A stretch of DNA of 19,395 bases from CALVXC01 sp036636255. Lineage in GTDB: Bacteria; Bacillota_I; Bacilli_A; RF39; UBA660. Positions 6,429 through 15,365 of this stretch are shown here, piece by piece. Where the stretch lies: contig JAVWOV010000010.1 in NCBI GenBank assembly GCA_036636255.1, positions 1 through 19,395 on the forward strand. Direction: 5' to 3'. The notes below the pieces were generated by a model, which did not search any database, was not told the origin of the DNA, and was given only the letters and a program-made list of their open reading frames with translations. The translations under genes and the position numbers were made by a program. Positions within the stretch are counted from its first letter, which is position 1. The number at the start of each line of letters is the position of its first letter.

Positions 6429-7233
6429 TACGAAATACCACTTGCGGAAAAGGTTTAGTAATGTTATTTTTATCAAGTTCTTCCTTAATTTCTTTTAACA
6501 AAATTCGTTGCACAATTACATGCTCCATCGCCTTGCACGGCGCCGTGATCCTAATATCAACCGAAATAGGACCTAAACAATTAACTCCATCAATACTAAT
6601 AGCACCTGTTAACAAATCAATTTCTTTAACTAATCTCTTAAATAAATTTGTTAAAATATTTTCAACCCTATCAATATTCTCATTATATGCAATAGAAATA
6701 TCAACAATAGCAAGAGAATCTTCAATACTATGATTAACAATATCAATAACATTTCTATTAGCAACAATATTAACCTCGCCCGTATAAGCCTTAACCCTTG
6801 TTGTTTTCAAACTAAGACTAATAACTTCCCCTTTAAAAGTTCCAATTGTTACAATATCACCAACCGTATATTGATTTTCAAGCATAATCGTAAAACCTGC
6901 AATAAAATCCTTCAAAACGTCTTGAAAAGCCAAACCAAGTACAACACCGACTGCTCCCAAAGAAGCTGCAATAGCTGTTGTATTAACACCAAAAATACCT
7001 AAAATAATAACAATTGCAACAATAAAAAGAATATACTTCATTACATTAATAGTCAAATTACATAAAGTAATCTGACGACGACGATCAATAAGTTTTGAAC
7101 CTAAATGTTTTTTTTGTAATTTAAAAGCCTTAGTAATAATTTGTTTTAAAATTTTATATAAAACAATAGTCCCTATTATAACACAAATAGGACCAATAAC
7201 TTCTTTGATTAAAAGATAATTCCAAAAATGCAT
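6421..7233 (-). CDS. mscS: Small-conductance mechanosensitive channel (MscS/YkuT type)
   Basis: MscS-type homoheptameric channels release osmolytes on hypo-osmotic shock. The 270 residues give a membrane helix near the N-terminus (about 8-27), a second at about 65-83, and the pore helix TM3 with the Gly/Ala-rich pattern AIAASLGAVGVVLGLAFQDVLKDF (about 88-111). The cytoplasmic beta domain follows, with ENQYTVGDIVTIGTFKGEV. A Gln/Asn-rich loop and the C-terminal alpha/beta domain complete a compact, three-TM member. ATG 7233 was preferred over the adjacent TTG 7236 because GGAG is then seven bases away. It starts 4 nt after the parB stop. Confidence 0.93.
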   Translation of the reverse strand: MHFWNYLLIKEVIGPICVIIGTIVLYKILKQIITKAFKLQKKHLGSKLIDRRRQITLCNLTINVMKYILFIVAIVIILGIFGVNTTAIAASLGAVGVVLGLAFQDVLKDFIAGFTIMLENQYTVGDIVTIGTFKGEVISLSLKTTRVKAYTGEVNIVANRNVIDIVNHSIEDSLAIVDISIAYNENIDRVENILTNLFKRLVKEIDLLTGAISIDGVNCLGPISVDIRITAPCKAMEHVIVQRILLKEIKEELDKNNITKPFPQVVFRNE

Positions 7234-7237
7234 CAAA

Positions 7238-8110
7238 TCACTCCTTTATATCAATAATTTCCAAAATACGATTCAAATCAGCTACACTAGTAAAACTAAT
7301 AGCGATTTTTTTGTCATTAATACTAACTTTTGTATCAAATTTATCCCGTAATAAATCCTCAACATACTTATATTCATTATTTACCCGTCTAGCTATTTTA
7401 ATTTTTTTAACAAACTCATCAGACGCAGTCTTGTTTTCAATATCCCTAACACCTAACTTATTATCAACAATTTTTTTAGCCATTTCTTTAATCTGCTCAT
7501 TATCATCAAGTTTTGATAAAGCACGTGCATGACCCATCGAAATTTTATTGTTATTAATTAAATCTTGTACCTCTATTGGTAACCTTAACAAGCCTAAAAG
7601 ATTAGTAATATGACTTCTACTTTTACCTACTTTTTTACTAAGCTCCTCTTGTGTAATATCAAGCTTATCAAGTAAACACTTATAAGCATTAGCTTCCTCA
7701 ATAGCACTTAAATCAGCTCGTTGTAAATTTTCAAGCAAAGCAATTTCCATCATCTGTCCATCCGTAAAAGGTCTAATAATAGCTGGAACGTTAGTCAAAC
7801 CAGCCAATCTACTAGCCCTTACTCTACGCTCACCAGCAATAATCTCATAACCCTTAATACTTTTTTTGACAATAATAGGTTGAATAACCCCATATTCCTT
7901 AATAGAAAGAGCTAATTCATTTAACAAATCATCATCAAAAACAACCCGAGGTTGATAAGGATTAGGACGTAAATCCGTCAAAGGAAGCATCATAATTTCT
8001 TCATTAGAAACATTATCATAAATATGTCTTTCAATACTATCAACATCCAAATTCTCATTATTAAATAACTGTTCAAGACCTAAACCAAGAGCTCTTTTTT
8101 TATTTTCCAT
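7238..8110 (-). CDS. parB: Chromosome partitioning protein ParB (Spo0J)
   Basis: ParB is the parS-binding CTPase clamp that loads near the origin and recruits SMC. The 290 residues show the N-terminal ParB/Srx-like domain with GERRVRAS (93-100) and ENLQRADL (127-134), both nucleotide/DNA-gate motifs. The helix-turn-helix is TQEELSKKVGKSRSHITNLLGLLRLP (about 153-178), and a C-terminal dimerisation segment follows. The ATG overlaps the end of parA by 11 nt; AGGTG lies ten bases upstream. The stop is TGA, one of several showing TGA is a true stop here. I see no parS site in the window. Confidence 0.96.
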   Translation of the reverse strand: MENKKRALGLGLEQLFNNENLDVDSIERHIYDNVSNEEIMMLPLTDLRPNPYQPRVVFDDDLLNELALSIKEYGVIQPIIVKKSIKGYEIIAGERRVRASRLAGLTNVPAIIRPFTDGQMMEIALLENLQRADLSAIEEANAYKCLLDKLDITQEELSKKVGKSRSHITNLLGLLRLPIEVQDLINNNKISMGHARALSKLDDNEQIKEMAKKIVDNKLGVRDIENKTASDEFVKKIKIARRVNNEYKYVEDLLRDKFDTKVSINDKKIAISFTSVADLNRILEIIDIKE

Positions 8111-8885
8111 TTCTTAAAATCACCTCTCTTGCTAAATTCAAATAAGCCTCCGTTCCCCGACTCTTCGCCTCATAATAAATAATTGGCTTACGATGTGAAG
8201 GTGCTTCAGCCAGCTTAACCAACCGAGGAATAATTGTATCATAAACACTTTCCTTAAAATAACTCTTAATATCCTCAACCACCTCTAGTCCTAAATTAGT
8301 TCGATTATCAAGCATCGTTAATAAAACGCCCTCAATACCTAAAGTTGGATTTAAAGTCTTCTGAGCCATCATAATAGTATTTAATAACTGCATAATCCCC
8401 TCCAAAGCAAAAAATTCGCACTGAACAGGAATAATAACCGTATCTGTTGCTGTTAAAGCATTAATTGTTAAAATACCCAAAGAAGGTGGACAATCAATAA
8501 TAATATAATCAAACATATCCTTAGCAACATCTAAATTTTTTTTCAATTGATCACCCTTAATAAAACCAACTTCCGACCTGCTTTTTTCCATTAATTCAAT
8601 ATCAATGCCCGCTAAATTAATAGTCGCCGGTAAAACATATAACTGCTTAAACTTTGTCTTAACCATCGCTTCTTTTAAAGTAGCATTATCAATTAATAAA
8701 TCATAAACACTCTTCTTAACATCGGCCTTATTTATTCCAACCCCCGTTGTCGTATTACCCTGAGGATCTAAATCAATAAGTAAAACCTTTTTATTTAAAG
8801 CTCCCAAACAAGCAGCTAAATTTATACTAGTTGTTGTCTTACCAACACCGCCTTTTTGATTAACCAAAGAAATAATCTTTCCCAT
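8100..8885 (-). CDS. parA: Chromosome partitioning ATPase ParA (Soj)
   Basis: ParA/Soj is a deviant-Walker ATPase that works with ParB in origin segregation and, in B. subtilis, regulates DnaA. The 261 residues carry the deviant Walker A KGGVGKTTT (11-19), DLDPQGNTTTGVG, Walker B IIIDCPPSLG and the family's QCEFFALEG segment. It has no N-terminal DNA-binding extension, as expected for the chromosomal Soj type. Only a weak purine stretch precedes the ATG at 8885. It is the first gene of a new transcription unit after a 342-nt gap and overlaps parB. Confidence 0.96.
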   Translation of the reverse strand: MGKIISLVNQKGGVGKTTTSINLAACLGALNKKVLLIDLDPQGNTTTGVGINKADVKKSVYDLLIDNATLKEAMVKTKFKQLYVLPATINLAGIDIELMEKSRSEVGFIKGDQLKKNLDVAKDMFDYIIIDCPPSLGILTINALTATDTVIIPVQCEFFALEGIMQLLNTIMMAQKTLNPTLGIEGVLLTMLDNRTNLGLEVVEDIKSYFKESVYDTIIPRLVKLAEAPSHRKPIIYYEAKSRGTEAYLNLAREVILRNGK

Positions 8886-9227
8886 TTTTTCACCATCTTC
8901 TAATATATATATATTTTATCAAAAAAAGCTAACTAAGTCCATTGTTTGATAAAAAGAAATTAAATAAATCTTTAAAATTTCTAAAAAACAAAAGACAAAA
9001 ATTAAAGTTTTTGCCATTTCAATTGACTCTAATCAGTCTTTTTAAATATATTCTTTCATGTTTTATTATTCTTTTTTTCTTTTCTTGATTCAGATATTAG
9101 CTTTTAGATAATTTCATAACATTAAAATAAAACCCTTTTTCTTGTTATTTAAAACTACATTTCATCATTTACCAACTTTCTTATAATAAGAATAACAAAT
9201 AATAACAAAAAATTCAATTAAAAAGAA
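8886..9227 (-). other. 342-nt AT-rich gap between ftsH and parA
   Basis: I find no ORF above 12 codons with a ribosome-binding site, no tRNA and no parS. Near parA it holds an inverted repeat and possible extended -10 (8913-8954). Behind ftsH there is only a small TTCTTA/TAAGAA hairpin with no U-run, and a local AATAACAAA duplication near 9190-9210. The rest is low-complexity AT. Confidence 0.6.
8913..8954 (-). promoter_or_regulatory. Inverted repeat and possible extended -10 upstream of parA
   Basis: A perfect 10-bp inverted repeat, TTTTATCAAA (8914-8923) and TTTGATAAAA (8945-8954), is separated by 21 nt. On the minus strand the parA-proximal arm contains TGATAAAAT, an extended -10 (TG-N-TAAAAT at 8918-8913), though with no good -35. 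The overlap suggests an operator at the parA promoter; this is inference. Confidence 0.4.
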
Positions 9228-11213
9228 CTATTTTTCAAGTTCCTTAATAATCTCATCTTTATTCAATTTCGAATAACCTTTAATACCTTTTTCTTTAGCC
9301 ATTACTTTAAGCTCAGTTAAAGATAAATCACTAAAAGAAACATCTTTAAAATCACTTTGATCAATCTCATTATCCACATCCGGCATACAACCATTTGTTA
9401 CCAAATAATCAATTTGTTCTTTAGTTAAAATCTCATGTTCAATTAATGAAGAAGCAATTAAATCAAGTAAAGGTAAATTATTCTTAACAATTTTTTGCGT
9501 ACGCTCATAGCACTCATGAATAATCTTTCGTTGTTCTTGATCAATTTCAAAAGCAACTTGACCAGAAAAATTGCGACTCTTATTATAATCACGACCCAAG
9601 AAAACACTAGACTCTTGATGTTCATATTGAACCGGACCTAAATCACTCATTCCATATTCCGTAACCATAGCTCGAGCAATTTTTGTGGCTTTCTCAAAAT
9701 CATTATGCGCACCAGTTGTTACTTCTTTAAAAACTAACTCTTCTGCTACACGGCCACCAAGCAACCCACTAATTGTCTCTAATAATTCTTTTTTAGTAGA
9801 TAACATAGTTTCCTCTTTCGGCAACATTAAATTATAACCGCCGGCTGAACCACGAGGAATAATCGTAATCTTTTGAACCTCATTAGCGCCTTCTAACTTA
9901 ATACCAACAACTGCATGACCAGCCTCGTGATAAGCAACAACCTTTTTCTCATGTTCACTATACTTTTTCGTAACCTTAGCCGGTCCCATTAAAACACGAT
10001 CATGTGCCTCATCTATCTCCGACATCGTAATAGCATTTTTATTTCTTCTAACCGTTAATAAAGCAGACTCGTTCAATAAATTTTCCAAATCGGCTCCACT
10101 AAAACCAACCGTTCTTTTAGCAATATGTTTTAACTTAACATTTTTAGCAAACGTCTTACCTTTTGCATGAACTGCTAAAATTTCCTCACGACCCCTAATA
10201 TCAGGTAAATTAACTGTAACCTGGCGATCAAAACGACCAGGGCGTAATAAAGCAGGATCTAAAACATCTGGGCGATTGGTCGCTGCAATCACAATAATTC
10301 CCTCATTTGAACCAAAACCATCCATTTCTGTTAACAACTGATTCAAAGTTTGCTCACGTTCATCATGACCACCACCAAGACCAGCTCCTCTTTGACGACC
10401 AACAGCATCAATTTCATCAATAAAAATCAAACACGGAGCATTATGCTTAGCCTGTTTAAACATATCTCTAACCCGACTAGCCCCAACGCCTACAAAAAGT
10501 TCAACAAAATCAGAACCACTTATATAATAAAATGGTACATTAGCCTCACCTGCTACTGCTCTTGCTAATAAAGTCTTACCCGTACCCGGTGGACCAACTA
10601 ACAAAACACCCTTAGGAATACGCGCTCCCATCTTTTGAAATTTCTTCGGATTCTTAAGAAAATCAATTAATTCCGCAACCTCTTCCTTTTCCTCAACCAA
10701 ACCAGCCACATCCGTAAACTTCATCTTGCCACCATCTTCACTCAAACGAGCACGACTCTTACCAAAATCCATTGACTTATTAGCCCCACCCATTTGTTTA
10801 GTAATAAACCAAAAAGCCAAACCAATTAATAACACCATTGGTAAAACATTAACTAAAAATAATAAAAACGTACTAGAACTAGGATCGTTAACCGTTTCTA
10901 CTTTAAAATTATGTTTACTATTAACATTATAAATTTTTGCAATCGTTTCCGTTTGTAAAGGAACCCTAAAGAAAAAACTCTCATCTTTTTTATAATCCTT
11001 TAATGCTCCTGTAATCTCGTAAATACCTGCACGACTCTTAGGCGTAATCGTAATATTCTTCACATCATCCTTTAAAGCAAGTGCCATAAACTTATCATAA
11101 GTAATCATATTCACATTCTTATTAGTAGTACTAACAAAATACATAATGGAAATAATAATCAAAAACAAAAACACATACGGTAACAAACTTTTTTTAATAT
11201 TTTTTTTATTCAT
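9228..11213 (-). CDS. ftsH: ATP-dependent zinc metalloprotease FtsH with a Rho_N-like tail
   Basis: Membrane-anchored hexameric AAA protease for membrane-protein quality control. The 661 residues show TM1 (about 9-28), an extracytoplasmic domain, and TM2 (115-138). The AAA domain follows, with Walker A GPPGTGKT (207-214), Walker B IFIDEIDA (263-270) and the SRH TNRPDVLDPALLRPGRFDR (312-330). The zinc motif is HEAGH (429-433), with the third ligand probably Asp505 in GAHND. The last 33 residues (629-661, starting DLSLTELKVMAKEKG and including KGYSKLNKDEII) look like a Rho_N/SAP-type helix-extended-helix motif, which is not usual in FtsH. AGGAGG precedes the ATG, 14 nt behind tilS. The hpt gene often found between tilS and ftsH is absent. 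Confidence 0.96.
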   Translation of the reverse strand: MNKKNIKKSLLPYVFLFLIIISIMYFVSTTNKNVNMITYDKFMALALKDDVKNITITPKSRAGIYEITGALKDYKKDESFFFRVPLQTETIAKIYNVNSKHNFKVETVNDPSSSTFLLFLVNVLPMVLLIGLAFWFITKQMGGANKSMDFGKSRARLSEDGGKMKFTDVAGLVEEKEEVAELIDFLKNPKKFQKMGARIPKGVLLVGPPGTGKTLLARAVAGEANVPFYYISGSDFVELFVGVGASRVRDMFKQAKHNAPCLIFIDEIDAVGRQRGAGLGGGHDEREQTLNQLLTEMDGFGSNEGIIVIAATNRPDVLDPALLRPGRFDRQVTVNLPDIRGREEILAVHAKGKTFAKNVKLKHIAKRTVGFSGADLENLLNESALLTVRRNKNAITMSEIDEAHDRVLMGPAKVTKKYSEHEKKVVAYHEAGHAVVGIKLEGANEVQKITIIPRGSAGGYNLMLPKEETMLSTKKELLETISGLLGGRVAEELVFKEVTTGAHNDFEKATKIARAMVTEYGMSDLGPVQYEHQESSVFLGRDYNKSRNFSGQVAFEIDQEQRKIIHECYERTQKIVKNNLPLLDLIASSLIEHEILTKEQIDYLVTNGCMPDVDNEIDQSDFKDVSFSDLSLTELKVMAKEKGIKGYSKLNKDEIIKELEK

Positions 11214-11227
11214 AAAATTCTTCCTCC

Positions 11228-12526
11228 TTAATAATACCTAAGTATTATATCATACTTTTCGTTTTTTGTTTTACAAAATTTCGATTTTTTTAAACCCGGT
11301 AACCAAACAACATTACCATGTCTATCCATAACAATCGGAAAAATATTGCGCTCCCATAAAGAAATCTTCGCATCAATAAAAATATCATTAACTTTTTTAT
11401 GACCATTAAGGCCCTTAACTTCCATTTTTAAACCATCAAATCGATTTCTAACAATCAACGGTAAACAATTCTTATTCAACCGACAAACAAAGTTATCATC
11501 ATCTAAAGCCTCATCAACAACTTTTATATTTCTTCCATTCGGTAAATTAACAAACAAAGAAAATTCAAATTCATAATTATCATTAACTATGTCTTTTCTA
11601 TCAAAATTAAGTCGATTATATGACTTAACTGCTTTCACTCCATCCGGTAAATAAATAAAAGCATTAACCTTAGAGGAATTAATTAAATCCATAATCAGTG
11701 AAACGTGAACCGAACTAACTAACGAAATATTATTACCATAAACCTTAGCAAGCAACAAAAAAATAATCTTATCCTGTAAAAAGCAATCGTTTTTTTTAAA
11801 AATATCAATATCCAAATAATCATTATAGCACAAATCTAACAAAGACAAAGCAACTCCCATAACATAATCATTACATGCCAACAATTTCTCACTAAATTGA
11901 TAAAACTTACTAACTACATTCTTATCTTCTAACTTTAAAAAAGGTATAACCTTCAAACGATAACGATTTCTAGTATAAACATCCTTTAAATTTGACAAAT
12001 CATTAACAAACTTTATCTCATGTTCCTTATTATAATTTAAAATATTCTCCTTTGTAACGGTAATAAAAGGTTTAACAATCAAGCAATCACCACGTTGATA
12101 AACTCGACTAAAACCACCATATCCCTTTAAACTCGATCCTCGTACAATACGCATTAAAATTGTCTCTATTAAATCATCACCATGATGAGCAGTCATCAAA
12201 TACTTAGCACCATATTTATTAACCAATGACATAAAAAAATCATAGCGAAAATCACGAGCTTCCTGATGAAAATTAATATCCGTGTAATTATTAATAACCG
12301 ATTCTTCAAAAACAATATTATTTAAATAACAATAATTTTTAACAAAAAGAGCCTCTGCTTCACTCTCCGGCCTCATCAAATGATTAACATGAGCACAAAT
12401 AACATGACAATTAAACTGACTTAAAACGTGCAAAAGAGCCATCGAATCAGGGCCTCCCGAAACACCCACAACAACGTAATCATCATCACACAATAAATCA
12501 TTTAAATACTTAAATACACTTTCCAT
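11228..12526 (-). CDS. tilS: tRNA(Ile)-lysidine synthase
   Basis: TilS attaches lysine to C34 of the minor tRNA-Ile (CAU anticodon), converting it to an AUA reader. This is an essential step, and AUA codons are abundant in an AT-rich genome. The 432 residues carry the PP-loop ATP pyrophosphatase motif VSGGPDSMALLHVL (22-35), then AHVNHLMRPESEAEA and AHHGDDLIETILMR, which are typical of the catalytic domain. A C-terminal domain follows with ERNIFPIVMDRHGNVVWLPGL. The start is ATG 12526, 3 nt after the ung TGA, with only a weak GGTG; translation is likely coupled. Confidence 0.95.
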   Translation of the reverse strand: MESVFKYLNDLLCDDDYVVVGVSGGPDSMALLHVLSQFNCHVICAHVNHLMRPESEAEALFVKNYCYLNNIVFEESVINNYTDINFHQEARDFRYDFFMSLVNKYGAKYLMTAHHGDDLIETILMRIVRGSSLKGYGGFSRVYQRGDCLIVKPFITVTKENILNYNKEHEIKFVNDLSNLKDVYTRNRYRLKVIPFLKLEDKNVVSKFYQFSEKLLACNDYVMGVALSLLDLCYNDYLDIDIFKKNDCFLQDKIIFLLLAKVYGNNISLVSSVHVSLIMDLINSSKVNAFIYLPDGVKAVKSYNRLNFDRKDIVNDNYEFEFSLFVNLPNGRNIKVVDEALDDDNFVCRLNKNCLPLIVRNRFDGLKMEVKGLNGHKKVNDIFIDAKISLWERNIFPIVMDRHGNVVWLPGLKKSKFCKTKNEKYDIILRYY

Positions 12527-12529
12527 ATT

Positions 12530-13180
12530 TCACCACTTTATTTTTTCTATATTTTTTTTTGCCAAAAAATCATTTGTTCTAGAAAAAGGTTTACTTCCCA
12601 AAAATCCCCTATGAGCCGAAAAAGGTGAAGGATGCGAACTAGTTATAATAAAATGACACTTATTTGTAATTAACAACTCTTTACTTTTCGCATAATTACC
12701 CCATAAAATAAAAACAATCGGTTTAGAACGCTCATTTAATAAAGAAATAATTCGATCTGTGAAAATTTCAAAACCAATGTTCTTATGCGCAAGCGGCTTA
12801 TTCTTAACCACTGTCATAATACAATTTAAAAGTAAAACTCCTTGTTTCGCCCAACAAGTCAAATCCGTACTTTTTTTCATTATCCCTATATCATTATAAA
12901 GTTCCTTCAAAATGTTTTTTAAAGAAGGTGGACAAGTAACTCCATCTAAAACTGAAAAACAAAGTCCATGCGCTTCCCCCTCACCATGATAAGGATCCTG
13001 GCCTAATATAACAACCTTAACTTCATCATAATCCGTTTCCTTTAATGCTTTAAAAATATCATTATATGCCGGATAAACAATATCGTTTTCATAAGATTTT
13101 TTAACAACAGCAACCAAATTCCTAAAATAAGCTTTGTCAAACTCCAAGCATAAAACATCATCCCATTTTTTATTAATCAT
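12530..13180 (-). CDS. ung: Uracil-DNA glycosylase (family 1)
   Basis: Ung removes uracil from DNA and opens base-excision repair. The 216 residues contain the water-activating motif GQDPYHG (60-66, catalytic Asp62) and CFSVLDGVTCPPSLKNI. Further motifs are LLLNCIMTV (117-125), WGNYAKSK, and the leucine-loop motif HPSPFSAHRGFLGSKPFSRTN (from residue 183). It lies 22 nt behind alsT with GAGGT upstream. A dUTPase is encoded 5 kb away in the same window, so both lines of defence against genomic uracil are present. Confidence 0.96.
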   Translation of the reverse strand: MINKKWDDVLCLEFDKAYFRNLVAVVKKSYENDIVYPAYNDIFKALKETDYDEVKVVILGQDPYHGEGEAHGLCFSVLDGVTCPPSLKNILKELYNDIGIMKKSTDLTCWAKQGVLLLNCIMTVVKNKPLAHKNIGFEIFTDRIISLLNERSKPIVFILWGNYAKSKELLITNKCHFIITSSHPSPFSAHRGFLGSKPFSRTNDFLAKKNIEKIKW

Positions 13181-13202
13181 AATAAACTACCTCGCCTTAA
13201 TT

Positions 13203-14489
13203 TTAACATTTTTTCTTATCATAATCAACACATTCCCGCTTAATTTCATCTTTTAACGCATAAATAGCATAAACATTAATAATACAAAGAATACCAACTA
13301 AAAAGTCAATAACCCCCCACAACTTAGAAGAAGAAACAACACAACCACAAAACAACACAACAACCGTAACAATTTTTAAAAACAAAATTATTTTTCCTTT
13401 AAAACGTTTAAATAAAAAATTACAACAAGATTCACCATAATAATAACCCGTCAAAACCGTCGAAAAACAAAATAAAATAAGACAAGTAATAATAACAATA
13501 TAACCAAACCATGACATATGAAAGTAAAAAGCTTTAACAATAATTTCAATTCCATTAACATCATTAGCTAAAAAAACACCACCATCAAAACTCATAATTA
13601 TAATAGCCGTAGCCACACAAACAAACATTGTAACATAAATACCAAACATCTGCACATAACCATTAACAACCAAAGAACAACCACTAGTTGACGACGCTAG
13701 ACTCCCTGTCCCCAGACCACCCTCATTAGAAAAAATACCCCGCTGAATACCAACTATAAAACTAGATATAAATCCACCCATAATAGAATCAAAGCAAAAT
13801 GCTGACGACACAATTTTATAACAAATATCTGGCATCAAAGCAAATTGTGTAACAAATACGTAAATACCAAATAACAAATATATTCCCAACATAAAAGGTA
13901 CAATTTTATTAATAACCATCGTAATTTTTTTAAGACCTCCAAAAATAATAACAACCGAAATAAAACAAACAAAAAAACCAACAATCAAAGGAGAAATATT
14001 AATCACTTCATTTAACGCTTTAGTAATCGTATTAGCCTGAATACCTAAAAACCCCCCAATATAACTAACAATTACTAAACAAGCATAACAAATTCCTAAA
14101 AAAGGTTTTTTCAACCCTTTCTTAATATAATATGGCGTACCACCACTATAACTATCATCAACCGCCTCATGATACTTCATACCCAGTACCGTTTCCCCAA
14201 AAGTAATTGAAGAAACAATAAAAGAAATAACAATCATCCAAAAAATAGCACCCGGACCACCTAGATATAAAGCAAGCGCCACCCCCGCTACACTACCAAC
14301 CCCAATACGCCCTCCTAAAGTTAACATTAATGAAGGAAGTGGACTCACACCACCACCATTAAAAAAAACACATTTAAACATTTTTAAAAACCGAAATTGA
14401 ACAAACTTTAATTGAACAGTCAAATAACTTCCCACAAATAAAATCATCGAAGTAGCCACAATCCAAAGTAATTTAGTAATTATATCCAT
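13203..14489 (-). CDS. alsT: Sodium:alanine/glycine symporter (AGCS family)
   Basis: Multi-pass amino-acid symporter of the AGCS family, which couples Ala or Gly uptake to Na+. The 428 residues include SLMLTLGGRIGVGSVAGVALALYLGGPGAIFWM, SGGTPYYIKKGL and the family signature QRGIFSNEGGLGTGSLA (canonical QRGIFSNEAGLGT...). There are about ten hydrophobic helices. Somewhat shorter than the usual 450-480. No Shine-Dalgarno is visible, and a strong terminator ends about 13 nt before the ATG. TATAAA sits at 14500-14495, placing an inferred start site at or next to the ATG, so the mRNA may be leaderless. Substrate (Ala, Gly or Gln) is not decided by sequence. Confidence 0.92.
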   Translation of the reverse strand: MDIITKLLWIVATSMILFVGSYLTVQLKFVQFRFLKMFKCVFFNGGGVSPLPSLMLTLGGRIGVGSVAGVALALYLGGPGAIFWMIVISFIVSSITFGETVLGMKYHEAVDDSYSGGTPYYIKKGLKKPFLGICYACLVIVSYIGGFLGIQANTITKALNEVINISPLIVGFFVCFISVVIIFGGLKKITMVINKIVPFMLGIYLLFGIYVFVTQFALMPDICYKIVSSAFCFDSIMGGFISSFIVGIQRGIFSNEGGLGTGSLASSTSGCSLVVNGYVQMFGIYVTMFVCVATAIIIMSFDGGVFLANDVNGIEIIVKAFYFHMSWFGYIVIITCLILFCFSTVLTGYYYGESCCNFLFKRFKGKIILFLKIVTVVVLFCGCVVSSSKLWGVIDFLVGILCIINVYAIYALKDEIKRECVDYDKKKC

Positions 14490-14502
14490 AATAGTTTATA
14501 TG

Positions 14503-14539
14503 AAAAAAATTTGATGTTTTTACAAAAAATATCAAATTA
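14503..14539 (-). terminator. Intrinsic terminator after rsmA
   Basis: Minus-strand RNA: AAUUUGAU pairs with AUCAAAUU (14538-14531 with 14515-14508, 8 bp). After one mismatch there are five more U-A pairs and a 3-nt loop, then a run of seven U (14509-14503). The 5' arm begins inside the rsmA TAA. This is one of the two best terminators in the window. Confidence 0.75.
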
Positions 14540-15361
14540 ATAATGTTTTTTTAAATTATTTGCGATATCAACAAACACAGCCAAAGATAATTGCTCCGCC
14601 CTAACATTTTTATCAAAACCATGCTTATTTAAAACAGCAAAAACAATATCTAAGTCATATTCTTGTAAATTATTTCGTAACATCTTCCTTTTTTGTTTAA
14701 AACTATCTCTGATCACCTTAAAAAATAAGATTTCATCACTAACCACAACCTGATCTTTTTTAGACAAAGAAATAACAATACTATCAACATTAGGCTTTGG
14801 CATAAAAACATTTCTACTAACATCCATCACTTTCTTAACATCAAAGTAATAATTTAGAAAAACCGACAAAGAATTATAATCCTTTGACCCCGGCAGTGCC
14901 TTAAAACGATTTCCTACTTCCTTTTGCACCATTATAACAATCTTATCAACCATTAAATTAGCCGAAATAATTTTCATTATAATCGGTGTTGTAATATAGT
15001 AAGGTAAATTAGCAATAACATATAAATAACTATAACTATATTTTTTAACATCATTAATAACATCACAATTCAAAAAATCAGCAAAAATAACTTCTACATT
15101 AGCACCAATGTTTTCCAAAAAAGGTTTTAAACTAACATCAATCTCATAACATATTACCTGCTTCGCAACAGTCCGTAACTTATTAGTTAGAGAACCAGCT
15201 CCCGGTCCTATTTCAATAATCAAAGAATCAGTTAAAATATTTGCCTTACTAACAATATTATTAATAATATTTTCATCAACAATAAAATTTTGACCAAACT
15301 TTTTTTTAAAAGAAAAATTATTTTTAACAAAACTTTCTTTCATTAATTTAGGTGAATACAT
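14537..15361 (-). CDS. rsmA: 16S rRNA (adenine1518/1519-N6)-dimethyltransferase
   Basis: RsmA/KsgA dimethylates two adjacent adenines in the 3'-terminal hairpin of 16S rRNA during late 30S assembly. The 274 residues show KKFGQNFIVDENI (20-32), SAM motif I IEIGPGAGSLT (49-59), acidic CYEID (71-75), and the catalytic NLPYYITTPI (118-127). The C-terminal region has FKQKRKMLRNNLQ. ATG 15361 follows GGGAG by eight bases and lies 4 nt after the tatD TGA. The rnmV gene usual between tatD and ksgA in Bacillus is absent. Confidence 0.96.
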   Translation of the reverse strand: MYSPKLMKESFVKNNFSFKKKFGQNFIVDENIINNIVSKANILTDSLIIEIGPGAGSLTNKLRTVAKQVICYEIDVSLKPFLENIGANVEVIFADFLNCDVINDVKKYSYSYLYVIANLPYYITTPIIMKIISANLMVDKIVIMVQKEVGNRFKALPGSKDYNSLSVFLNYYFDVKKVMDVSRNVFMPKPNVDSIVISLSKKDQVVVSDEILFFKVIRDSFKQKRKMLRNNLQEYDLDIVFAVLNKHGFDKNVRAEQLSLAVFVDIANNLKKHY

Positions 15362-15365
15362 AACA

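Noticed and set aside
6429..6476. TTG start giving a 77-residue DUF951 protein
   Set aside because: The extra residues are absent from the family and would overlap mscS extensively.
8886..9227. Possible tRNA, small RNA or origin element in the ftsH-parA gap
   Set aside because: No T-arm sequence, cloverleaf, DnaA-box cluster, parS or ORF was found; the stretch is low-complexity AT.
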